NCBI GenBank assembly: GCA_040954595.2
Contig: CM082596.2
Span: forward strand, 1,798,001-1,862,000
DNA from: Balanoglossus misakiensis
Taxonomy: Eukaryota > Hemichordata
Reading direction: 5' to 3'
Length of the DNA: 64,000 bases
The notes beneath the pieces are model-generated. The model worked only from the letters and a program-made list of their open reading frames with translations, was not told the DNA's origin and made no database searches. Position numbers and translations under genes: made by a program. Below, piece by piece: positions 53,101-62,880 of the stretch (position 1 is the first letter of the stretch; every line of letters begins with the position of its first letter).

Positions 53101-55075
53101 TCCAGTTAAATTAAAACTGCAGTAACTTCTGTAACATATATATTTTTTTGGTCCACACAGAGTTACCGAATCTACCACAAAGAGACGGCACAAACTGAAA
53201 TCATCAGTTTTGTATCGAAGGTGGAAGATGATGGTCCTGCATACATAGCAGGCATGAGGCCAGGTGAGCCAAGTTTCCCACATGATGTTCTCCCTGATAA
53301 CTCTTTTCCAGTAAATACTGATGCAACCAGCACGCAATCAATGCATTCAGTTTTGTATCATTTCCTGTCTTTCAAGGTGACGTCATTGCTTCTGTGAATG
53401 GAACCAGTGTAATTAACTTGGAACATGAATACATCGTCAGAGAGTTGAGGGCGTCTGTCGGCTGTGACCTTCGGTAAGGGAATGTTTGTAAGCTACAACA
53501 AGCAATAGACTCAGATCTCTATGGCAATACTTTATAAGTGCAATAATCACTGCTGTGTGTTTATCTCTATGAACTGCTTTATAAATCATGCATTGAAGTG
53601 TAGTATATTTTGAAAGTGCCATTATTCAGAGAAAACATCTGTGTCATACATGCCAGTCGTAATGAAGCTTTGTTTCTGATTGTTGTAGGCTGGTAGTCGT
53701 GTTCGAGGACTACATGAGGAAAATAGAACTGCACAAGAAACTCATCGCATTGAAGGTAAGTCCGAAACACACTTAGAAGCAAACTCCCAACTGTACAAAA
53801 GACTTGTCTTGTTGCTGTACATTATTCGAGTTAGACCAATATGTACATGTGTTTTATGCCCAGGTTGAAAGTGAAATTCAGTACAAGTGAGAAAGGTGAT
53901 TTTCCTGCAGCAAGTAGTGGTCAGGAGTGCTTTACATTGAAAGAGAATTAAAGGGCAGCAAAGGTTAGTTGTGATAGGAAGGTAAATGATTATGAATTAC
54001 TTCTATATTAGATTTCATTGTGAATATAAACTATTCCGTGTTCCTGTGAATTTTCCTCCATGTTCAGAGGACGCTGCGGATGAAGGAAAAAGAGCTCCGA
54101 AACCTTGAAATTGAAGAGGAGAATCTTCTCCACAAAGGATCGCGTCCGGTCAGTCTGGAATCAGCGGAGAGTTATTCTGACATGTCTGGAATCGTGGATC
54201 TTGGCAGTTTGTCTCTCTCTACAGGATGGAATCTCCAGGAACCAATCACTGCACGCGCTTCACCTCGTGCCTCTCGGCATACCACTGTCAGTTCAAGTAG
54301 CCTGCCTCTTCCGTCACCAACCAAAGAATTTGGGGTGGAAACTTTCAAACTGGACAGGCGGACCTTTGCAGGGAACTCGCTTGACACAGAAGCAGCAGAT
54401 GAAGAGGACAATGATATTGGTATACAGTTTAAAGTTCATGTTGTGGGTGAAAATGACAGCGAGAATTACACTAGAGAGCTGAAATCGCCAGACTCTGGTT
54501 ACGATGAACAGAGAAACAGCAAAGCGATCAGCGAAGAAAGTGAAGATTCAGTCTTCAGATTCCCCAAAGTCCAGGAAGACAACCAAAATGAAGTCTTCGC
54601 TTTCCAGCAGAGCTACGATTTCGAACCCGCCCCAAATGACCAGTTTTCTTCACCTCTAATCAATGACCCCACCAACAACGAAGACTTCACACCTGAGAAT
54701 GTCGACGAACCTGCGCCAAATGATGAAATCATCTTTCCCATCAACGAATTCACACAACCTGAAAACCCCGTTTTCCAGCAGCCAGACGAACCCACCCTAA
54801 ATGAAGAAATCACTTTGCCCATCAACAAATTCACACAACCTGAAAACCCCGTTTTCCAGCAGCCAGATGAACCCACCCCAAATGAAGAAATCACTTTGCC
54901 CATCAACGAATTCACACAACCTGAAAAAATCCAGCAGCCAGATGAACCTGCACCAAATGATGAAATCATCTTTCCCATCAACGAGGACGATGAGGAAACT
55001 TCCTTTTGTTTCAATGATGACACCGAATTCTTGCTCGAGGTTGTCAATGACGACGATGAAGACACAGCGCTGTGA
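47190..55075 (+). CDS. Tamalin/GRASP/CYTIP-family PDZ scaffold, seven exons
   Basis: Exons: 47190-47366, 51380-51435, 53000-53051, 53161-53263, 53377-53473, 53689-53755 and 54068-55075, giving 519 residues. A second in-frame ATG at 47235 would give 504; both have A at -3. The PDZ domain spans about 79-170, with YGFDL (90-94) as the carboxylate-binding loop and VEDDGPAYIAGMRPGDVIAS followed by VNG. It matches tamalin [23 protein letters not shown]. A basic coiled segment (MRKIELHKKLIALKRTL) follows, as in tamalin's cytohesin-binding leucine-zipper region. The 335-residue last exon is acidic and disordered, with a 27-residue repeat (397-490) and C-terminal DTAL, a class I PDZ ligand form. Tamalin links group I mGlu receptors to cytohesin Arf-GEFs and trafficking adaptors. 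Whether this protein does so is inference. Intron 2 begins with GC. Confidence 0.85.
47367..51379 (+). other. Tamalin-like intron 1 (4.0 kb) with a CpG-rich patch
   Basis: No coding exon was seen. Its donor (GAG|GTTCGT) is weak. Around 50611-50710 there is a marked CpG cluster in otherwise CpG-poor sequence, with two near-palindromes (GTCGCCATGGGACC and CAACCATGGCAACC) resembling RFX X-box half sites. This could be an alternative promoter for a transcript starting before exon 2. Confidence 0.4.
51436..52999 (+). other. Tamalin-like intron 2, GC-AG class
   Basis: The intron begins GCAAGT after ...AGGAG (51431-51435) and ends TTTCAG at 52999. The nearby GT alternative (51440-51441) leaves phase 0 and puts exon 3 into a frame with an early stop, so only the GC donor keeps the PDZ frame. 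The MITE at 52036-52217 lies inside. Confidence 0.75.
52036..52217. mobile_element. MITE with TTAA ends (piggyBac-like), 182 bp
   Basis: The terminal inverted repeats are TTAAGGGGAGAACCATTT (52036-52053) and AAATGGTTCTCCCTTTAA (52200-52217), with one mismatch. TTAA sits at both outer ends, which is the target-site duplication of piggyBac-type transposons. The inside has a 14-G run and T-rich sequence and no open reading frame, so it is non-autonomous. It lies in intron 2 of the tamalin-like gene. Confidence 0.75.
54704..54985 (+). repeat. 81-bp coding tandem repeat in the tamalin-like tail
   Basis: Units begin at 54704, 54785, 54866 (75 bp, two codons shorter) and 54941 (partial). Each encodes DEPxxNEEITLPINEFTQPE followed by NPVFQQP. 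DNA identity between units is very high, with most changes at single bases, so the array expanded recently. All length changes are whole codons and the frame is kept. Confidence 0.95.
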
Positions 55076-56923
55076 TGTAGAGCACCCTCTCAGTACTTTC
55101 CTCTCATGTGTAAATCCATCCATGTTAGAATTATATGTACCATACATGTATACTACAATTACATGTACTTGCTAGGCCACATTAGTACCTAGAGTTTGTC
55201 TTAAAGTATTAATTGAGATCTGAAATCTAATTTAAGTGTGACCTGCTTTTGGTCACAATGGTGAAGTGACTTGCGCCCGGAGACCTCCTATAAAATGTTT
55301 TGTGTGTGTGGCCAAAAAAAACTCATGGATTAATATGCATCAATGTTCAGATCTTGCATAGTTCTCGCAGAATATTTTTCCACTTATAAACAAGATTGCG
55401 CACATATATAAACACACATCATAGTGTGTTGCAAGGTTTTGTAAGATACCTAGTCAATGACTGCATCAGATGTGCTATAATCAAAGTATTACAGTTTGTC
55501 AATTCCAGAAAAGTACACAATTAATTATTACAGCACCCAAGAACCATTTTGTGGTGTCAATATTTGATTCACAGACAAACTTCAGAATGATTTCATTTTG
55601 AAGATGCTTACAAATATTTAAGAAAAACACACTTGAGAAATTTATAAGTATATAACTGTTGTATTATATTATTCCAGGCAACGTTTTTGTCATTTACATT
55701 CTACTCGGATTTTGAGCAATTTATGCGTTTTATACAATGCTTTAGTAATATCCTAGAAGCCAATGTTTCACCATTAGCCCATGCATACCCAACATGACAA
55801 TCAGTGGACTAATCTGTTCTCCTGACTGCTTGAAAGCTACCCCTTGATTGGCTAGTACTACAGTAGTAGTGGTATGGACGTTTCTGCTAACCAATTGAGA
55901 TACATGTTATAAATTGGTGCTGGCCACCTTCAAATACAGCTGAGAAGCTGATTTGCGTCACTGTTTTGGCAGTGGCAGTAGAAATATTTGTTTGAAAAGC
56001 AAAGTGTGTAAAAATGTAGGCATGGTGGTACTGCATCCATTTTCCCCGAAACCCCTAGTTTTCATTTTTGCATCATAGACAGAATTGTAATGATTTTTTT
56101 TCATTCAATCGGACAACAGTACAAATTTGTCAGCTGAGGCCTTGTGCCTGCAACTCAAAAGATACTGTTGTGATTTATGAAGTATGGATTCTTGGTCATT
56201 GTCACTTGAATGATCTGTTGCATTCCATTTTCCAACTGAACTGTTTATTCCAATACAGAAAACAGATGTAAAGTATAAAGATGTGCTCATAAAATGAACT
56301 TATGAAACTAGTATGGTATAAGCAGTGTGAAATTAAAAGTAAATACATGTTTCATGTACAAAATAAAACTAGCCCTTTTCTTCAAGACATTACAGAATTG
56401 TTTTTCCTTGGCACCACCTGCCAACAGAGTTTTTCCCCCTCTAAAAGTCCTCCATCCACCCCCGAAAAATCAAATGGTTCATCCCCAAGGTCTTGCAACA
56501 AAGTTCTGGGCCGTAAGAGGCGCTATTGCTACATTGTTAGTAGAGAGATGTACGCTGCTTTTTTATGTCCATACCTTTATACAAATGTATCTAGTAAATG
56601 AATCTCGCGAATTTATCCATATATACTTTAATGAGGATTCGTTTAATTTTATTCAAAGCAAGACATTTTCAAAGAATTCTTTTGATAAGGTAAAACGCAT
56701 CTGGCACAAAATTTTCATCACTTTATGACAGTTTTCCGATCCACAGTACAGCCTACTGTATTGACTCTGCAAAATAAAAATATTGCACTCATAAAGTTAA
56801 TTTCATTTACAGCGACACAGACAGACAGACAAGACAAGAAGATAGAAAGATTTGACAGACTGACACGACAGCAAGAATGAACAAAGACGGACCGAGGAAA
56901 GGTGACGACTTACTTTGTCAATG
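55076..56923. other. Convergent 3' ends of the tamalin-like and CUB/SMB genes
   Basis: No coding exon is supported. Plus-strand AATAAA at 56362-56367 (also 56773-56778) could end the tamalin-like transcript. Minus-strand AATAAA (TTTATT on plus, 56648-56653) could end the CUB/SMB transcript. A truncated copy of the MITE family lies at about 56420-56488. Confidence 0.45.
56420..56488. mobile_element. Partial second copy of the TTAA MITE family
   Basis: TTTTTCCCCCT, then AAAAGTCCTCCA, then CCCCCGAAAAATCAAATGGTTCATCCCC parallels the right half of the element at 52150-52217 (TTTTTCCCTCT, AAAAGTCCTACA, CTCCCCAGAAAATGGTTCTCCC) in the same order. No left terminal repeat is visible, so it is degenerate or truncated. 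Confidence 0.55.
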
Positions 56924-58939
56924 TTAAACCGGAGAACCTGTGAACAAAATGAAATACAATGGGTGAAATAAACAATGTTATTAAAAGGTAATTATCTCTA
57001 CTATTTTTCTACGATGTTTCCAAATGTGTGGTAACTGTGTCTGGTTAAATGTTCAGAAAGTAACCGTATACCTTCGATTTGGAACGGGATCATCCAGTTT
57101 CCGATTTCCACTCTTACTTTTATACAATGCAATATTATTTTAAATCTATCAAACTTTCAATTACCAGTATCCGTAAAAATAACACGGAAACCCGACATCT
57201 CAACGGCGGCATCAGAGAACATAGTCATCCAAACTTTAGGGCCAGAAGAAGTGAAATCAGCCGGCAACCCAGTTCCTGTGTGTTGCCATATCACGCTGGT
57301 TTCTTGACTGGGATAGTCTCCATTACCCGCGGAGTACAAATCATTGGAATCCAGAGCGAAAGTCTGGTAAGCGGCAAACAAAGTGTTCCCGCTCTCACTT
57401 GTAATGTTCCATTGGCAACGCATGTTGCTAGGGTAGTTTTCGGGGAAGTTTGGTGACGTCACTGTCAACTTTCCGCCAACAGGTACTACAAGTGCGGATT
57501 CGCAGTCTAGAGAAATGCAAAACAGACAAAAAAAAGAGAAACAGACGAGTTTGTTTGCAGTTAAAACCAACTTGAAGAAAGAAAAATGAATAGCCGTTAT
57601 CCCAGACTTTTAGTGTTTCTCTTTATCTTCCCGACCGCAGGGGAGTTGTGTGAACGGGACCCATCGAAGACTCGACTCGAAAAAGTTATGTGACACGCGC
57701 GCTGATTGGATAAAAAGTTCTGCAATTAACATTATGCAAATTAAGGTGTACGTGCTGTGCATGTGTTATCTACGCATACACGTGTAGTTCAACTTAGTGT
57801 CAGCAGACGACACTGTTGTCCGTACACGTTTTGGGGTCATTTGGGATTTTTTGAGAGTCTTTCAGTTACTCTACTTACCAACATCGGTAACAGAGACGCT
57901 GAAACCGGTATGGGTGACATTCGCATCCGACGAAAACGTTATCCAAAGAGTTTGGCCGACCGATAGGTAATCGTTTGGTGCCTCTTGTCCGCCATGTTTC
58001 CAGATGTCACTGCTGTTCTGATTTGCTTGGTATCCCATTCCCGAAGAGAAATAGTCACCCCAATCAGCCAAGGCGAAGTCGTTAAAGCGGACGAACAGGT
58101 ACGTGCCGTTTGGAGAATGAAAGGTCCATTTGCATGCCGTGTTGTTTGGATACTGGTTGGGGTAATTTGGTGATGTCACAATGATGCTACTTCCATCAGT
58201 AAGCGTAAAATCTCCCCCGCACGGACCTGTAATTGTGAGAAGGGTTTAGAGAAAGAAACGACCAGTCAGTATGCATGTGATGTATGTATCATGTGTGTTT
58301 GTATGTGGGTAAGTTGGTAGATCATAGGATAGGTGGGTGAGGGTTAACTGTGGTACGCAGCTGTATCATGTGAGGGGGGGAGGGGGCTATCAGCCCCCCC
58401 CCCCCCCCCCAACAGCTGGTGATGAAATGAACAATTGTGTTATAGCTTTAACACAATTGCCCATTTCATTGCATAATGTTGCGAGTACAGTATATCGAGT
58501 AGCACACCGTACTGTGTAAATATTAGCGATTTACATTGGGCATTGTTTCTGTTATGTTGTTTTGAAGATGGGGGGGGGGGGGGTGGATCAATCCCCAAGA
58601 CTAATTTATTCGGAGAGTGTGCTTGACTGCATAATACAGCAGCAAGCATGTGTAACTACAGGGTCAACTGTTGTGAGAATCAGGGGCTCCAGGGTGCTGT
58701 AGCAAATGTACCAACATAATGTTCATGATAACACAATTGAGCTGACACCAAGCGTAACTTACTTGGACACTCTTCTTGGTAGTCGGGGCAACAGTTTCCG
58801 TCGTAAAAACAGTCAGTCTGGCAGCTACACTGGTAATTATGGTTGTAAGAGTCACAGAGGCTGCGACAGGTAGCACCTGAAATTTATTGACATCATGTAA
58901 AACACAAAGACATGCCAGGACAGACAGATAGAGAGATAT

Positions 58940-58987
<48 letters not shown>

Positions 58988-61900
58988 CAGTCAGGCAGAG
59001 AGGCAAGCAGAGAGACATTGGTAAGATATTATCTTCCATGCATAAACACATCCACATAAAAATTGTGCCAATTTTTTCATGTCATCCAGCTTCACTAACA
59101 AGTTCATGCGACGGCATACGTAAGTACGCCCTCTTTTGTACGCTCATTCAATACCTGCATCCGTGACTGTGACATTGAAGCCGCGGCGTTCGATGCTGTT
59201 ATCGGATGTGAACGTTATCCACATGGCCGGGCCATCAGACAAGAAGTCATCAGGTGCAGTGACACCGGGAAGTTGCCAAATGATGCTTGTATCCCGACTT
59301 GGATATTCTCCATTTCCTGCCGAAAAGTAGTCGCAGCATTGCTCCAAGACAAAGTCGTTGAAGGAGACGAAAAGATTGGATCCCGTTAAAGTATTTACAG
59401 TCCATTTACACGCTGCATTACTAGGATAATTATTGGGGTAATTTGGAGAAGTTACGTCCACGTTCGCTCCATTCCAAACTGTTAAATCTCCACCACAGTT
59501 ATCTGTCGTAAGAAAAACCGACGTATATGATTAGGACCTTTCCAAAACTGATCTTTTTGAAATCCGCAACAGGTGGATGATCATGAACAAGTCCAGAACT
59601 TTTATACTTACTTGTACAAGTTTCCCAAAAGTCAGGACAACACTCATCTCGGTAAAGACAGTCATTGCTACAACTGCATCGGTGCTGAGAGTTATAAGAA
59701 TTACAGATACCACGACAGGAAGGACCTGTAAATCAAAAATGCAATGCCTGTTGCAGGGAAGAACAATAGACAGCAGGCAAAGAGTGGCATAACATAAAAG
59801 GAGAGAGAAAATTAGACAGGAAATACACATGAAAAGTTCTTTGTTCACACTTGGGGGAACTTTACTATAATTACCCAGGTCTTCAACAGTTACTTGGAAT
59901 CCACGATCGCCAAAAGTAGTATCTGAAAGAAACCTCATCCAGACAGCGTTGTTATCTGAGGTGAAACTAGGAGGCAGGGTTTGTCCCGAGTGAGCCCAAA
60001 TCACAGTGCTGCTGTTGACATTGGGCTGATCGCCGTGACCAGCAAAGTAAAAGTCGTAACCTTCCTCTGTTGAAAAGTCCACGTACTCAACATAGAGTCT
60101 GCCGGATGTATCGTTGTTGTATATTATGTATTGGCAGCGAGCGTCATTAGGATAGTCGCTAGGGTAATTTGGTGATGTGATATTGATCATGCCGCCAGCA
60201 GTTATGGTGTAGTTTTCAGTACAGCTACCTGCAAGAATACCAGTAGATGTGTCAGCATATGTGTGCCTCAGATTCGTGTATTGTGGTGTAAATTGATATA
60301 AATAGATTGCCGTTTGTTTATTATTATTTATTGATTTACTTTTTTATTCTATGTTTCAGTGACTCCCTCCACTGCTGCTACTACTGCCATCAAGAACAAC
60401 AATCATCATCATCATCATTCTTGTCGTCATCACAACAACAAGAACTTCTGTCAATATGCCAGCCATCTTTATCTTCAAGAACAGACAAGTAAGTGAAATT
60501 CTTTTGCGCATTTACCTGCAACAGGTTATAGCTTTCACACAAGTGGAATCGCTCCAAGGAGGGACTCTGGCCAATAGATAATTTTCCGCTTATCGCGAGA
60601 TCTTGCGAGACTTTTAGTTTGTTTAGCATTATTTATTGATTTATTTATTGTATGTTTCAGTGATTCCCTCCACTGCTGCTACTACTGCCATCAAGAACAA
60701 CAGTCATCATCATCATTCTTGTCATCATAGCACCAACAACAACAGCAACAACAACTTCAAGTAAGTAAAGTTTTTTTGCGCATTTTACCTGCAACAGGCT
60801 ATGCATAGCCTTCACACAAGTGGGATCCCTCCAAGGAGGGACTCTGGCCAAGAGATGATTTTCCGCTTATCGCGAGATCTTGCGAGACTTTGTTAATTTA
60901 ATCCCCAGTGGGTTGCTAGCTAAGCAATACACATGCAACTTTGTATCAAATTAGAAAGGTGCAGAGTTTGACAAAAATTGTAACTTTTGTGCTGTTCAAC
61001 TCAATGGGCTGTGTGCAAGATCTCGCAGGGTCTCGTGGAGTTTGGAAAATGGTCTATTAGTGGAACATCGACTGGGTAAGCCAGTTCCATTTGGTAGAAA
61101 AAAATTATTCAATAGGTCAAGTGCAGTTGGTTCTCACCTGCACATTCGTCGAAGTAGCTCGGACAACAGTTGGAGAAAAATATGCAGTCACGTTGACAGC
61201 TGCAATCAAACTCAACATTGTAGTTGTTACAAAGGCCTGCGCAGGTTCCTTTATCTGCAAATAAATTGAAAATAATCAGTTAGACAAAGGAAAATACTAA
61301 GTACGCAATAGAAATTAAGTGAGAAACCAAATACATAATTGCATCGTGTGTAAGCACAATCCTACCGGCTTTGTCTTCAACATCTATGAGAAAGCCCCTC
61401 TCTGTTACAATGCTGTCCGAGGCAAATCGCATCCAGATCGTTGAATCCTCTGATGTAAAGTTGTCCGGTGCAGTTGACCCAGAGTGTGCGGATATAACTG
61501 TTTGCTCAGAAGGTACACCTCCATTTCCAGCATAGTAGAAGTCATAACCTGCTTCAGTCGAGAAATCCAAGAACTTAATCTGCATCTGGGACCCTCTTTC
61601 GGTGTTGATTATCCACTGGCACCGAGCATCGTTTGGATAATCAGAGGGATAATTTGGCGTGGATATTTGGACTTTGCCTCCGTCGGGAATAGTGAGCTCT
61701 TCTGTGCAGTTCCCTGGGAAATAAAATGGCTCATTTGTAACATGGTAACTTGTCAAAATTCAGCTGAAAATTGACAGAAGAAACTGTAAAAAAGTTTTAT
61801 TGTTTGTTCCTTTCATATAGAGATGCTGTACAAAACTTGGATTTCATCTTTTTTCCTCTGTCTTGACCGAAACTTCAAAAATCCTGGTCATTTTAACAAC

Positions 61901-62880
61901 ATTTCTTTGGAAATAGAACAAGAAACTACCACTGATAGAAAAGGGATACAGCAAAAAAATTAAAAGTTCAGGGATAACCTTTAGATAGGGTATAAAAATT
62001 AACATCATCTTTAGGTCATAAGGCGGTACTTACCTGCACACATTTCAAAATAGTCACTGCAGCAAGTACTATTAAACACACAGTCTTCTTTGCAACTGCA
62101 GCCTTGGAATGAATTGTCCTGGCCACACAAACCACTGCAACTCGAGCTACCTGTGGATCACAGTGTGTCGGGTCTTGACGTTACAAAATTAATATAGCAC
62201 AAATGTTGATTATTAATATTACGATAGCTAGCACAGAATTGAGATTTGATTCATATGATAGCAAAAAGAAATTGATAATTACCCATATCATAAAGTCTGT
62301 TTCTGAATCCACTGTAGCTAATACTGTAGTCCGATGTAAAAGTCATCCATACTGATGTACCAGTTGATGTGAAGTCCTCTGGCAAGGTTGAACCAGAGTG
62401 TTGCCACACTTCACTGGTCTGTTGGCTGGGATCTTTCCCATGACCAGCCGAATACATGTCATAGCCTTCTTCTGTCCTAAAATCCCAATGCTCGACAAGT
62501 ATTCGAGTGTTACCCTCAGTGTATACAGTCCATTCACAATTTAATGAGGACGGGTAGCTGCTAGGATAATTAGGCGATGTCACATCTATATAACCTGACT
62601 TGGGTATTATCAAAGTTTCGCCGCAGGGAACTATTAAAAAATTTAAAGTGACACTCTTCAGTTTATACATAAATTGGGGGAAAATTTCACATTTTGAGAC
62701 AACCACAACTTAGGACCAGTGCGTAATTCCTAACAGCACTCTATCTGAACTTAAACAAACATAAAATTTAAAACTTCCAATTTCAAAAGATGAGGAGCAC
62801 TACTTTCCAGTTTACTTACGCATAGATTGTGATGAACATACTGTGACTAAAACAGCAACCAATACTAGGAGAAACCACAT
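56924..62880 (-). CDS. Secreted multidomain CUB / somatomedin-B protein, 12 exons
   Basis: Minus-strand exons: 62880-62820 (signal peptide), 62630-62283 (CUB1), 62150-62034 (SMB1), 61713-61366 (CUB2), 61254-61138 (SMB2), 60228-59875 (CUB3), 59725-59612 (SMB3), 59502-59155 (CUB4), 58876-58763 (SMB4), 58226-57879 (CUB5), 57506-57165 (CUB6) and 56937-56924. Total 2625 bp, 874 residues. The N-terminus (MWFLLVLVAVLVTVCSSQS) is a signal peptide and no membrane span follows. Each SMB exon has the eight-Cys pattern with C-x-C and CC pairs, for example CSCKEDCVFNSTCCSDYFEMC without its last residue. The CUB domains have TSPNYPxxYP, the calcium-site-like acidic pair before AGxG, and FxSDxxxxxxGF. They keep only the first of the usual two disulfides. 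Every internal junction is phase 1. The four-residue final exon (GSPV then stop) is the weakest part. Extracellular binding is likely; the ligand is unknown. Confidence 0.85.
58941..58988. repeat. (GATA)n microsatellite in the CUB/SMB intron 8
   Basis: About twelve AGAT units are uninterrupted, followed by imperfect CAGGCAGAG-type repeats. The array is intronic. Confidence 0.92.
60324..60892. repeat. Direct duplication of about 290 bp in CUB/SMB intron 5
   Basis: Two head-to-tail copies (about 60324-60615 and 60627-60892) share the order: ATTTATTGATTTA, then TATGTTTCAGTGA, then CCTCCACTGCTGCTACTACT, a CAT/CAA-rich tract of differing length, AAGTAAGT, GCGCATTT-ACCTGCAACAGG, CACACAAGTGG, CTCCAAGGAGGGACTCTGGCC and TTATCGCGAGATCTTGCGAG. 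The CAT/CAA tract is shorter in the second copy. Each copy carries a plus-strand acceptor-like TTTCAG and a donor-like AAGTAAGT around the triplet tract. It lies between the SMB2 and CUB3 exons. Confidence 0.88.

Noticed and set aside
54613-55065. 150-codon minus-strand frame with repeats opposite the tamalin-like last exon
   Set aside because: Antisense shadow of the in-frame 81-bp coding repeat.
60307-60492. Ser/Gln-rich plus-strand frame as a coding exon
   Set aside because: It is the triplet-repeat tract of the duplicated intronic unit; the second copy does not preserve the frame. Kept only as an antisense-transcript question.
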